Assembly (NCBI RefSeq): GCF_007556595.1
Contig: NZ_VJNB01000008.1
Span: forward strand, 1 to 64,000
DNA length: 64,000 nt
Direction: 5' to 3'
Origin: Tepidimonas alkaliphilus
GTDB lineage: Bacteria; Pseudomonadota; Gammaproteobacteria; Burkholderiales; Burkholderiaceae_C
Part shown: piece by piece, positions 29,094-37,179 of the stretch
Layout: the number at the start of each line of letters is the position of its first letter
Numbering within the stretch: position 1 is the first letter of the stretch
Notes under the pieces: model-generated
Databases searched by the model: none
Seen by the model: only the letters and a program-made list of their open reading frames with translations
Told to the model about the DNA's origin: nothing
Made by a program: the position numbers and the translations under genes

Positions 29094-29915
29094 TCACTGC
29101 GGCAGCGCGCTGCCCTGGCGGCGCAGCGCGCCGATGTGGCCGCGCAGCTCGTGCACGATGTCGGTGAACTCGGCGCTGTAGGTCACCTCCAGCTCGCGCG
29201 GACGCGGCAGCGGGATGTCGCGCCGCACGATGAAGCGCCCCGGGCTCTTGCTCATGCAGTAGACGGTGTCGGCCAGGAACACCGCCTCGCGCAGGTCGTG
29301 CGTGACGAGGATGACGTTGAAGCGCTGCGCCTGCCACAGGTCGCGCAGCGTGCACCACAGCTCCTCGCGCGTGAAGGCGTCCAGCGCGCCGAACGGTTCG
29401 TCCAGCAGCAGCATCTGGGGCTCGTGGATCAGCGCGCGGCAGATGCTGGCGCGCTGCTGCATGCCGCCGGAGAGCTCCCACGGATACTTGCGCTCGTAGC
29501 CGCCGAGGCCCACCGACTGCAGCAGCTTCAGCGCGCGCGCCTCGAACTCGGCGCGGCGCTGGCGGAACTGGCTGCGGTACGGCTCGACGATCTCCAGCGG
29601 CAGCAGCACGTTGTCCAACGTGGTGCGCCACGGCAGCAGCGACGGCGCCTGAAACGCCATCCCGGAGATCTTCAGCGGCCCGCTGACGCGCTGGCCATCG
29701 ACCCAGATGCTGCCGCGGCTGGGGGGCTTGAGCCCCGTGGCCAGCTTCATGAACGTGCTCTTGCCGCAGCCGGAGGGGCCGACGATGGCGATGAAGGCGC
29801 CGCGCGGCACCTGCAGGTCGATGGCCTCGACCGCGAACTGGCCGCGCGCGAGCAGCTCGTCGTTGTAGGCGAGCCAGACGTCGCGGAACTCGATGAACGG
29901 GGCGGTGTCGGTCAT
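29094..29915 (-). CDS. ABC transporter ATP-binding protein (SsuB/TauB/ThiZ type)
   Basis: A 273-residue ABC ATPase: Walker A GPSGCGKST near residue 47, signature LSGGMQQRA near 147, Walker B MLLLDEPFGALD near 167, and H-loop VTHDLREA. The signature and spacing are those of the sulfonate/taurine/HMP-precursor group. It is preceded by its binding-protein gene (18 bases) and followed by the permease (31 bases). Confidence 0.9.
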   Translation of the reverse strand: MTDTAPFIEFRDVWLAYNDELLARGQFAVEAIDLQVPRGAFIAIVGPSGCGKSTFMKLATGLKPPSRGSIWVDGQRVSGPLKISGMAFQAPSLLPWRTTLDNVLLPLEIVEPYRSQFRQRRAEFEARALKLLQSVGLGGYERKYPWELSGGMQQRASICRALIHEPQMLLLDEPFGALDAFTREELWCTLRDLWQAQRFNVILVTHDLREAVFLADTVYCMSKSPGRFIVRRDIPLPRPRELEVTYSAEFTDIVHELRGHIGALRRQGSALPQ

Positions 29916-29933
29916 GGGCGCAGCGTCCGCACT

Positions 29934-30971
29934 TCAACCCCGCGCGCGCGGGAACACCTCCAGCGCCGGCGCCGCCGGCAGCAGCGCCGACGTCCACACC
30001 GCGCCCGGATCGACGCGCGTGCGGGTGCCGTAGGCGTCGGAGATCTGCGAGGCCATCAGCGCCAGCCGGCCCGGCGCCACCTGGCCGAAGCCCTCGCGGC
30101 GCGCGTCGGCGCTGGCCACCACCGAGTCCAGCGCCAGCCGCAGGCGGCGCCGCTCCAGCTCGACGTTGATGATGGCGTCGCGCTGTTTGACGAACTCGAT
30201 GGCCGCATCCGGCTGCGCCAGCACCTCGCGCACGCCACGCGCCAGCGCGGTCAGGAACGCCGTCACCGCCGCCGGCCGCTCGCGCACCAGCTTGGGCGAG
30301 GCGATGATGGCGTTGCCGTACAGCCTAACCCCGTGCTCCGCGTACGGCATGATGACCACCTCGTCGGGCTTGACGCCGCGCGCTTCCAGGCTCAGCAGCG
30401 AGGTGAACGAAAAGCCGGTGATCGCATCGACGTCGCCGCGCACCAGCATCGTCTCGCGCAGCGGCGGATCCATCGTGACCCAGGTGACCTGGCCGACGCC
30501 GTTGGCCTTCTGGAAGATCGGAAACGCCTTGCGGCCGGCGTCGAAGACCGGTGCCCCCATGCGCTTGCCGGTGAGGTCGGCGGGCTTGGCGATGCCGGAT
30601 TTTTTCAGCGCCAGCACCGCCGCCGGCGTGTTGTTGTAGACCATCATCACCGCCACCGGCTTGTTCGGCGCGTCCGGGTTGTTGGCGTGGAATTCCATCA
30701 GCGCCGCCATGTCCGCGAAGCCCATGTCGTAGGTGCCGGAGGCCACCCGCTGCACCGCCGCGGCCGATCCGGTGCCGGCGTCGATCGTCACGTCCAGCCC
30801 CGCGTCGCGGAAGTAGCCCTTGGCGGCGGGCAGCAGGAACAGCGCCGAGGGGCCCTCGAAGCGCCAGTCGAGCTGGAACTTGATCGGCAGGTTCTGCGCG
30901 CGCGCCAGGCCCGGCAGGGCGCAGGCGGCGGCCAGCGCCGCGCCGTGTTTCAGGAAGGATCGCTTGTCCAT
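29934..30971 (-). CDS. ABC transporter substrate-binding protein (NMT1/THI5-like)
   Basis: A 345-residue periplasmic binding protein with a signal peptide (MDKRSFLKHGAALAAACALPGLARA, processed near residue 25). The mature part starts LPIKFQLDWRFEGPSALFLLP, the NMT1/SsuA-like start also seen in pyrimidine-precursor (ThiY) and sulfonate binders. ATG 30971 is chosen because it directly opens the signal peptide. Upstream, 98 bases before the start, lies the palindrome ACTGTATACA shared with the GntR/hiuH region, suggesting co-regulation with purine catabolism. The ligand is unknown. Confidence 0.88.
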   Translation of the reverse strand: MDKRSFLKHGAALAAACALPGLARAQNLPIKFQLDWRFEGPSALFLLPAAKGYFRDAGLDVTIDAGTGSAAAVQRVASGTYDMGFADMAALMEFHANNPDAPNKPVAVMMVYNNTPAAVLALKKSGIAKPADLTGKRMGAPVFDAGRKAFPIFQKANGVGQVTWVTMDPPLRETMLVRGDVDAITGFSFTSLLSLEARGVKPDEVVIMPYAEHGVRLYGNAIIASPKLVRERPAAVTAFLTALARGVREVLAQPDAAIEFVKQRDAIINVELERRRLRLALDSVVASADARREGFGQVAPGRLALMASQISDAYGTRTRVDPGAVWTSALLPAAPALEVFPRARG

Positions 30972-31068
30972 GAGGCTGCTCCTGGGTGGAAAGGTGTGTG
31001 CCGGACGCAGGGGAAGCAATTCCGATGCCAAGGGCGCCGGCGGCTCAACCCCTCTTTTCGTGTGCAAA

Positions 31069-31078
31069 ACTGTATACA
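31069..31078. promoter_or_regulatory. Putative GntR-family operator upstream of the ABC transporter
   Basis: ACTGTATACA, containing the perfect palindrome TGTATACA (31071-31078). The same ten bases occur at 35840-35849 between the GntR gene and hiuH. On the minus strand its TATACA could double as a -10. That it is the GntR site is inferred from position. Confidence 0.55.
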
Positions 31079-31149
31079 GATGCCCCATGGCCGCAACCCC
31101 GGGCAAACCCGGTGCCCCGCAGTGGTGCGCGCGCGCACCAGCGCGGGCA

Positions 31150-32412
31150 TCAGGCCAGCAGGTCGCGCAGCGTGCGCGCCACCACCCGCGTGGCGCCGTG
31201 CAGGTCCGACAGGCGCAGGTTTTCGTCGGCGCGCTTGGCGTTGGATTCCAGCACGGTGTGCGGGCCGGCGCCGTAGATGACGCCGGGGATGCCGCGCTCG
31301 GCGTAGAGCCGCACGTCGGTGTAGAGCGGCGTGCCGACGGCGGGGATGTCCTCGTCGAAGACGGCGCGCGCGTGGCGCTGCAGCGCCGCCACCAGCGGCT
31401 GCTGGCCCGGCAGCGGCTTGAGCGCGTGCGCCAGCAGAAGGCGGCGCACTTCCACGCGCACGTCGCGCCCGCCGCGCGGCGGCGTCCAGCTCGCGGCGGC
31501 CTCGGCGATGACGGCGCGCAGCCGCGCCTCCACCTCGGCCGGGTCCTCCTCCGGGATCATGCGCCGGTCCAGCCGCAGCGTGACGCGGCCCGGCACGACG
31601 TTGGTGTTGGTGCCGCCCTCGATCCAGCCGACGTTGAGGTAGGGGTGGGTGATGCCGGGGATGGCCGAGCGCACCTGCAGGTAGTCGCGGTTGAGCGCGT
31701 AGAGCGCCTGCAGGATGTGCGTGGCGGCCTGCAGCGCGTCGGTGGCGCTGTCGGGGATGGCGGCGTGGCCCATCGTGCCGTGCACCGTCACCTCCAGCTG
31801 CAGGCAGCCGTTGTGCGCCACCACCACCTGGTGCGAAAAGCCCGCCGCGATCAGCAGGTCCGGGCGGGTCAGGCCCTGGCGCAGCAGCCAGCCGGGGCCG
31901 AGCTCGCCGCCGAACTCCTCGTCGTAGGTGAAGTGCAGCTCCACCGTGCCGCGCAGCGGTGTGCCCAGCGCCTCCAGCGCGCGCAGCGCGAACGCGTAGG
32001 TGGCGAAGTCGCTCTTGCTGACGGCGGCGGCGCGGCCCCAGATGCGCCCGTCGGCGACCTCGCCGCCGTAGGGGTCGCGCGTCCAGCCCTCGCCGGGCGG
32101 CACCACGTCGCCGTGGGCGTTGAGCGCGATCGTCGGGCCGGGGCCGAAGCGGCGGCGCACGATCAGGTTGGTGATCGAGGTCAGCCCGGCGGCGCGCACT
32201 TCGTCCGCCGGCACCGGGTGGCGCTCCACCGTCCAGCCCCAGCGCTGCAGCCACTCGGTGGTGGCCTGTGCGTGCGGGGCGTTGTCGCCGGGCGGGGTGT
32301 CGGTGGGGATGCGGATCAGCGCCTGCAGGAAGCGCACCTGCTCGTCGAAGTGCGCGGCGATCCAGGCGTCGAGCCGGGCGTGGTCGGGGTGGGGCGCGTC
32401 GTGGGCGGTCAT
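31150..32412 (-). CDS. M20-family amidohydrolase/deacylase (ArgE/DapE-like), substrate unknown
   Basis: A 420-residue cytoplasmic metallohydrolase. Di-zinc ligands are visible: NAHGDVVPPGEGW (His and Asp, near residue 92), TYDEEFGGE (catalytic Glu and ligand Glu, near 160) and a final His in GAGPHTVLES near 390. A dimerisation domain lies between. The start ATG 32412 overlaps the uraD-allC stop by four bases, so the gene is translationally coupled to purine-ureide breakdown. It is distinct from allantoate amidohydrolase, which is in the fusion. It could act on ureidoglycine, carbamoyl or acyl amino acids; I cannot tell which. Confidence 0.85.
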   Translation of the reverse strand: MTAHDAPHPDHARLDAWIAAHFDEQVRFLQALIRIPTDTPPGDNAPHAQATTEWLQRWGWTVERHPVPADEVRAAGLTSITNLIVRRRFGPGPTIALNAHGDVVPPGEGWTRDPYGGEVADGRIWGRAAAVSKSDFATYAFALRALEALGTPLRGTVELHFTYDEEFGGELGPGWLLRQGLTRPDLLIAAGFSHQVVVAHNGCLQLEVTVHGTMGHAAIPDSATDALQAATHILQALYALNRDYLQVRSAIPGITHPYLNVGWIEGGTNTNVVPGRVTLRLDRRMIPEEDPAEVEARLRAVIAEAAASWTPPRGGRDVRVEVRRLLLAHALKPLPGQQPLVAALQRHARAVFDEDIPAVGTPLYTDVRLYAERGIPGVIYGAGPHTVLESNAKRADENLRLSDLHGATRVVARTLRDLLA

Positions 32413-34193
32413 GCGAGCTCCTCGGCCCAGTCGTGCAGCAGCCGCCGCAGCGCCTGCGCCGCCAGGTCGATGTCGTGCGCGGTACTCGACTCCAGCGGGT
32501 GGTGGCTGATGCCGAGGTGTTCGCCGCGCACGAACAGCATCGCCTGCGGCATGCTGCGGTGCAGCATCATGGCGTCGTGGCCGGCGCCGCTGGGCAGCTC
32601 CACCACCGGCAGGCCCAGCGCCGCCACCGCCCGCGCCCAGCGCGCGCGCAGGCCGGCGTCGCACGGCGCGGCGCTGGCGCGCAGCGTCTCCTCCAGCGTC
32701 AGGCGCAGGCCGCGGCGCTGCGCGATCGTCTCGGCCTCGGCGCACACCTGCTCGAGCAGCGCGTCGCGCTGCCCGTCGCTGGGGGCGCGCAGGTCGAGCG
32801 TGAAGGTGCAGCGGCCCGGCACCACGTTGATCGAGCCGCCGGGCACCTCGGCCATGCCGACGGTGCCGACCGCCGGTGGCTGCGCGCGCGCCAGCCGCTC
32901 CACCGCCAGCGCCAGCTCCGCCAGGCCCAGCAGCGCGTCGCGCCGCGCCTCCATCGGCGTGGTGCCGGCGTGGCAGGCCAGGCCGTCGAAGGCGCCGCGG
33001 GCGCGCACGCTGGCGTTGATGGAGGTGACGACGCCCAGCGGCGCCTCGCGCCGCGCCAGCACCGGCCCCTGCTCGACGTGCACCTCCAGGTAGCCCAGGT
33101 AGCGCGCCGGGTCGCGGCGCAGCGCGGCGATCGCCTCCATCGTGCCGGGCAGCCCGGCGGCCAGCATCGCCTCGCGCAGCGTCACCCCGTGCGCGTCGCG
33201 CGCCTGTAGCCACGCCGGATCGAACGCGCCGACCAGCGCGCTGGAGCCCAGGAACGTGACTGGAAAGCGCTGCCCCTCTTCTTCGGCGAAACCGACCAGC
33301 TCCAGCGCGAACGGCAGCCGCCGGCCCTGGCGATGCAGCTCGCGCACCACCTCCAGCGCCAGCACGATGCCGAGCCGCCCGTCGTAGCGCCCGGCGTTGC
33401 GCACCGTGTCGTAGTGCGAGCCGAGCAGCAGCCGCGGCGCATCCGCATGCTGGCCATGGAAGACGCCGACCACGTTGCCGACGGCATCCAGGCCCGCCTC
33501 GTCGAAGCCGGCCTCCCGCATCCACGCCAGCAGCGTGCGCGCGCACGCCTGGTGCGCCGGGGTCAGGTAGGTGACGGTGAGTTGGCCGGCCTCGGCCCAC
33601 GGCGGCTCGCTGTGGAGGGCAAGCTCGGCCAGGGCATCCCAGACGCGCTGACCCAGCGCCGGCGGCTCACCGAAGCGGTCGCTCAGGCGCAGCTCGGCGA
33701 TGCGGTGGATCTGGCGCAGGCACTCGGCGCGCTCCTCGTCGGCGGGCTGCTCGAGCCGGCGCTCGAGCGCCGCGATGATCTCGTGCCGCGTCAGGCCGCG
33801 CCCGTGCGGGCCGCGCACCGCCAGGATGAACGGGTGGCCGAAGCGCGCCCGGTAGGCGGCGTTGAGCACGTGCAGGCGCTCGAATTCCTGCGGCGTGCAG
33901 TGCGTCAGGCCCGCGCGGCTCTGTTCGTCGGTGGAGGCGGCGGTGAGCGTGCCGGCGATCATGGCCTTGCCGGCCAGCTCCGGATGGGCGCGGATCAGCG
34001 CCAGCTGTTCCTCGGCGCTGGCCTGCCGCACGGCGGCCACCATCGCCTGGTGCAGCGCCGCCAGCGTCGCAAACGGGCGCTGCGCCAGCGCGCGCTCGGC
34101 CACCCACGGGGAGTGCTCGTAGATGCCCTCCAGCATGGCCAGCGCCTGCGGCATCGGCGCGCGGTTGAGCTCGTCCAGCGTCGGGGAGGTCAT
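32409..34193 (-). CDS. OHCU decarboxylase-allantoate amidohydrolase fusion
   Basis: A 594-residue two-domain enzyme. Residues about 1-170 are UraD: 2-oxo-4-hydroxy-4-carboxy-5-ureidoimidazoline decarboxylase, with the signature HPELAGK, ASTDEQSRAGL and the catalytic-type His in FGHPFILAV. Residues about 180-594 are AllC, an M20 metallohydrolase with GSHYDTVRNAGRYDG, FAEEEGQRF, the EQGPVL glutamate and GAGHDAMML. The first half makes S-allantoin; the second splits allantoate to ureidoglycine, CO2 and NH3. Allantoinase, the step between them, is the next gene upstream (four-base overlap). This fusion is known in betaproteobacteria. Confidence 0.93.
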   Translation of the reverse strand: MTSPTLDELNRAPMPQALAMLEGIYEHSPWVAERALAQRPFATLAALHQAMVAAVRQASAEEQLALIRAHPELAGKAMIAGTLTAASTDEQSRAGLTHCTPQEFERLHVLNAAYRARFGHPFILAVRGPHGRGLTRHEIIAALERRLEQPADEERAECLRQIHRIAELRLSDRFGEPPALGQRVWDALAELALHSEPPWAEAGQLTVTYLTPAHQACARTLLAWMREAGFDEAGLDAVGNVVGVFHGQHADAPRLLLGSHYDTVRNAGRYDGRLGIVLALEVVRELHRQGRRLPFALELVGFAEEEGQRFPVTFLGSSALVGAFDPAWLQARDAHGVTLREAMLAAGLPGTMEAIAALRRDPARYLGYLEVHVEQGPVLARREAPLGVVTSINASVRARGAFDGLACHAGTTPMEARRDALLGLAELALAVERLARAQPPAVGTVGMAEVPGGSINVVPGRCTFTLDLRAPSDGQRDALLEQVCAEAETIAQRRGLRLTLEETLRASAAPCDAGLRARWARAVAALGLPVVELPSGAGHDAMMLHRSMPQAMLFVRGEHLGISHHPLESSTAHDIDLAAQALRRLLHDWAEELA

Positions 34194-35137
34194 GGCAGCG
34201 GCGGGGCGGGGTGCACCCGCTTCCAGTGGCGGGCGATGTCGATGCGGCGGCAGATCCAGACGCGGTCGTGCCGCTCCAGGTGGTCGAGGAAGCGCTGCAG
34301 CGCCACGATGCGCCCGGGCCGTCCGAGCAGCCGGCTGTGCATGCCGATGCTCATCATGCGCGGCGTCTCGGCGCCTTCGGCGTAGAGCGCGTCGAAGGTG
34401 TCGCGCATGTACTGAAAGAACGGGTCGGCGTGCGAGTAGCCCTGCGGCAGCGCAAAGCGCATGTCGTTGCAGTCCAGGGTGTAGGGCACCACCAGGTGCA
34501 TGACGTCGGTGCCGTCGCTGCGGCGCACCTTCATCCACAGCGGCAGGTCGTCGCCGTAGTAGTCGCTGTCGTACTCGAAGCCGCCGTGATCGACCACCAG
34601 CCGGCGCGTGTTGGGGCTGTCGCGCCCGGTGTACCAGCCGGCGGGAGGCTGGCCGGTCAGCTCGCGGATCGCCTCGACGCACTGCCGCAGGTGGGCGCGC
34701 TCGGTGGCCTCGTCGATCGGCTGGTAATGGATCCAGCGCCAGCCGTGCGCGGCGATCTCGTGCCCCAGCTCGACGAAGGCGGCGGTGAGCTCCGGCGTGC
34801 GCTTGAGCGCCATGCCGACGCCGAACACCGTCAGCGGCAGCGCGCGCCGCTCGAACTCGCGCAGGATGCGCCAGACGCCCACGCGCGCGCCGTATTCGTA
34901 GATGCTTTCCATGCTGAGGTGGCGCGCCGGGTAGCTGGCCGGGTTGAACAGCTCCGACAGGAACGTCTCGGAGCCGGCGTCGCCATGCAGCACGCAGTTT
35001 TCGCCGCCTTCCTCGTGGTTCAGCACGAACTGCACCGCCACGCGCGCACCGCCGGGCCACTGCGGATCGGGCGGGTTGCGTCCGTAGCCGCGCAGGTCGC
35101 GCGGGTAGGCGGCGGTGGTGTCGTAGATCGGCGTCAT
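34190..35137 (-). CDS. puuE: Allantoinase PuuE (polysaccharide-deacetylase-like)
   Basis: A 315-residue enzyme of the metal-independent PuuE allantoinase family, hydrolysing allantoin to allantoate. It has the NodB/deacetylase-like fold with FVLNHEEGGENC near residue 38, SMESIYEYGARVG, HGWRWIHYQPI near residue 150, and WYTGRDSPNTRRL. The overlaps (ATGA) with the GntR gene upstream and the UraD-AllC fusion downstream show a tightly coupled operon. It is unrelated to the dihydroorotase-type AllB. Confidence 0.95.
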   Translation of the reverse strand: MTPIYDTTAAYPRDLRGYGRNPPDPQWPGGARVAVQFVLNHEEGGENCVLHGDAGSETFLSELFNPASYPARHLSMESIYEYGARVGVWRILREFERRALPLTVFGVGMALKRTPELTAAFVELGHEIAAHGWRWIHYQPIDEATERAHLRQCVEAIRELTGQPPAGWYTGRDSPNTRRLVVDHGGFEYDSDYYGDDLPLWMKVRRSDGTDVMHLVVPYTLDCNDMRFALPQGYSHADPFFQYMRDTFDALYAEGAETPRMMSIGMHSRLLGRPGRIVALQRFLDHLERHDRVWICRRIDIARHWKRVHPAPPLP

Positions 35138-35820
35138 GCGTGCAGCTCCTGCAGCGCCACGGTCACGTCCGGCGAAGGGGCGGGGCGGTCCAGCGCCAGC
35201 CCTTCCTCCACGTGGCGCAGGTGGTCGTCCAGCAGCGCGGCGGCGCGCTCGGCGTCGCGCGCGGCCAGCGCCTCGACGATCGCCTCGTGCTCGTCGTGCG
35301 AATGCGCGGCGGCGCGCTCGCTCTGGTACATCAGCGCCACCAGCGAGCAGCGCGCCAGCAGGTCGTCCAGCAGCTCGGCCAGCACCTGGTTGCCGCTGCA
35401 GCGCGCCAGCAGCACGTGGAAGTCGCCCAGCAGCTGGGTGCGCACCGGCACGTCGCGCCCGGCCAGCGCCGCCGCCTCGCGCCGCACGTGCTGACGCAGC
35501 GCGCGCAGCTGGCTGGGCGAGAGCGTGCCGGCCAGCTCGCGTACCAGCGCCCCTTCCAGCGTGCGCCGCACCGCGAACACCTCGCGCGCCTCGCGCGCCG
35601 ACGGAGTGGCGACGAAGGCGCCGCGCGCCGGCTCCAGCCGCACCAGGCGGCGCTGCGCCAGCTGGTGCAGCGCCTGCCGCACCAGCGTGCGCGAGACGCC
35701 GAAGTGCGCCGCCAGCCGCTGCTCGGCCAGCTTGGCGCCGGGCTGCAGCCGCTGCTCGACGATCGCGCGCGTCAGCGCCTCGACGATGGTGGCGGTGGTC
35801 GTCACGGTCATGCCGCGCAT
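35134..35820 (-). CDS. GntR-family (FCD/VanR-type) regulator of purine catabolism
   Basis: A regulator of about 228 residues. The N-terminal winged helix (about residues 10-75) includes LQPGAKLAEQRLAAHFGVSRTLVRQALHQL; the C-terminal all-helical FCD domain (about 85-215) carries candidate metal ligands in LGDFHVLLARCSG and SHDEHEAIVEAL. ATG 35820 is used because GGAG lies upstream; 35811 is an alternative. It is the first gene of the puuE operon and diverges from hiuH, with a TGTATACA palindrome between them. This is a typical place for a regulator controlling both directions; the ligand may be urate, allantoin or a later ureide. Confidence 0.9.
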   Translation of the reverse strand: MRGMTVTTTATIVEALTRAIVEQRLQPGAKLAEQRLAAHFGVSRTLVRQALHQLAQRRLVRLEPARGAFVATPSAREAREVFAVRRTLEGALVRELAGTLSPSQLRALRQHVRREAAALAGRDVPVRTQLLGDFHVLLARCSGNQVLAELLDDLLARCSLVALMYQSERAAAHSHDEHEAIVEALAARDAERAAALLDDHLRHVEEGLALDRPAPSPDVTVALQELHA

Positions 35821-35839
35821 GATAGCGCGCCGGCTCCGG

Positions 35840-35849
35840 ACTGTATACA
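35840..35849. promoter_or_regulatory. Putative GntR-family operator in the puuE/hiuH intergenic region
   Basis: ACTGTATACA with the 8-base perfect palindrome TGTATACA at 35842-35849, in the 60-base divergent promoter region. An identical ten-mer precedes the ABC transporter at 31069. It is well placed to repress both the GntR-puuE operon and hiuH-xdhC-puuD. Confidence 0.6.
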
Positions 35850-35880
35850 CTCGAGTGCGCAAACGATCTGGAGTGTTGCG

Positions 35881-36234
35881 ATGGGACTGACCACCCACGT
35901 GCTCGACACCGCCCACGGCTGCCCGGCCGCCGGCCTGCGCGTGACGCTGCAGCGCTGGAACGGCACGACGCTGCAGACGCTGCGCAGCGTCACGCTCAAC
36001 GACGACGGGCGCAATCCGGACGGCCCGCTGCTGGACGGCGCCGAGCTGCAGGCCGGGCGCTACCGGCTGGAGTTCGAGGTCGCAGCCTACTTCCGTGCGC
36101 GCGGCGTGGCGCTGCCGCAGCCGCCGTTCCTCGACCGCGTGGCCATCGACTTCGGCGTGGCCGACCCCGGCGCACACTACCACGTGCCGTTGCTGGTGAG
36201 TCCCTGGAGCTACGCCACCTACCGCGGTTCCTGA
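35881..36234 (+). CDS. hiuH: 5-hydroxyisourate hydrolase (transthyretin-like)
   Basis: A 117-residue transthyretin-related enzyme that hydrolyses 5-hydroxyisourate, the product of urate oxidation, to OHCU. Signature parts: LTTHVLDTAHGCPAAG with the catalytic His (about residue 6), the Arg of the RSVTLNDDGRNPDGPL region near residue 43, and the C-terminal family tag YRGS. ATG 35881 gives the family N-terminus. No signal peptide is present, so it acts in the cytoplasm. Its product goes to the UraD domain of the divergent operon. Confidence 0.96.
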   Translation: MGLTTHVLDTAHGCPAAGLRVTLQRWNGTTLQTLRSVTLNDDGRNPDGPLLDGAELQAGRYRLEFEVAAYFRARGVALPQPPFLDRVAIDFGVADPGAHYHVPLLVSPWSYATYRGS

Positions 36235-36249
36235 GCGGCCGCCGGCGCG

Positions 36250-37131
36250 ATGGGCAGCGAGGCCGACTTCCAGGCGCTGCAGGCGCTGCTGCGCGCCGGC
36301 CCGGTGGAGCTGGTGCGCGTGCGGCGCGTGGCCGGCTCCGCCCCGCGCGAGCCGGGGGCCTGGATGGCCGTCGGCGCGGCGGGGCAGGTCGGCACCATCG
36401 GCGGCGGCCATCTGGAGTGGCAGGCGCTGGCGGACGCGCGCGCGCGGCTGCGGCAGCCGCGCCCCGAGCCGGAGGAGCGGCGCGTGGCGCTCGGGCCGAC
36501 GCTCGGGCAATGCTGCGGCGGCGTGGTGTGGCTCACGTTCGAGCGGCTGGAGGCGCCCGCCGACGCCGAGGCGCGGCGCGCGCAGCTGGTGGCGCCGGCC
36601 CTGCCGGTGGCGCTGTTCGGCGCCGGCCACGTCGGGCGCGCGCTGGTGGCGGCGCTCGCCCCGCTGCCGTTTGCGCTGCGCTGGATCGACGCGCGCGAGC
36701 CGCAGGACGGGTGGCCTGCCGGTCCGGTGGCGGGCCTCGAGCCGCAGCCGCTCGATCCGCCCGCGGATGCGGTGCCGACGCTGCCGCCGGGCAGCGCGGT
36801 GCTGGTGATGACGCACCGCCACGACCTCGATTTCGCCATCGTCGAAGCCTGCCTGCAGCGCCGCCGTGCCCGGCACGATTTGCCGTTCATCGGCCTGATC
36901 GGCAGCCGCAGCAAGTGGGCGTCGTTCGCGCAGCGGCTGCGCGCGCGCGGCTGGACAGAGGGGGAGCTCACCGCTGTCACCTGCCCGATCGGCCTGCCGG
37001 GCATCCCCGGCAAGCAGCCGGCGGTGATCGCGGCCTCGGTGGCGGCGCAGCTGCTGCAGATTGCATACACTTTGCACTGGAATGTCGCAGCGGCGCCCGC
37101 CCCGAACGGGAGCGGAGGTGGCGGCACTTGA
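36250..37131 (+). CDS. xdhC: Xanthine dehydrogenase accessory protein XdhC
   Basis: A 293-residue maturation factor that binds molybdenum cofactor, helps insert the terminal sulfur and delivers it to XdhB. The N-terminal XdhC/CoxI domain has RVAGSAPREPGAWMAVG and GTIGGGHLEWQAL; a conserved Cys pair is in GQCCGG near residue 92. The C-terminal Rossmann-like domain has ALFGAGHVGRAL near 122 and FIGLIGSRSKW near 215. It is 15 bases after hiuH and apart from xdhAB, which are nearly 9 kb away, so its expression is tied to the urate pathway operon. Confidence 0.93.
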   Translation: MGSEADFQALQALLRAGPVELVRVRRVAGSAPREPGAWMAVGAAGQVGTIGGGHLEWQALADARARLRQPRPEPEERRVALGPTLGQCCGGVVWLTFERLEAPADAEARRAQLVAPALPVALFGAGHVGRALVAALAPLPFALRWIDAREPQDGWPAGPVAGLEPQPLDPPADAVPTLPPGSAVLVMTHRHDLDFAIVEACLQRRRARHDLPFIGLIGSRSKWASFAQRLRARGWTEGELTAVTCPIGLPGIPGKQPAVIAASVAAQLLQIAYTLHWNVAAAPAPNGSGGGGT

Positions 37132-37179
37132 GGCGGCCCACAGCGCCCGCGGTGGTGGGCCGCCCTGGAGTGGCAAGTC

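Noticed and set aside
28262-31280. Plus-strand open frames across the NMT1-type transporter operon
   Set aside because: They are shadows of three recognisable minus-strand transporter genes and show no known domain.
37061-37074. TTGCATACACTT as a third copy of the TGTATACA operator
   Set aside because: Only one half matches and it lies within the end of xdhC; not counted as a site.
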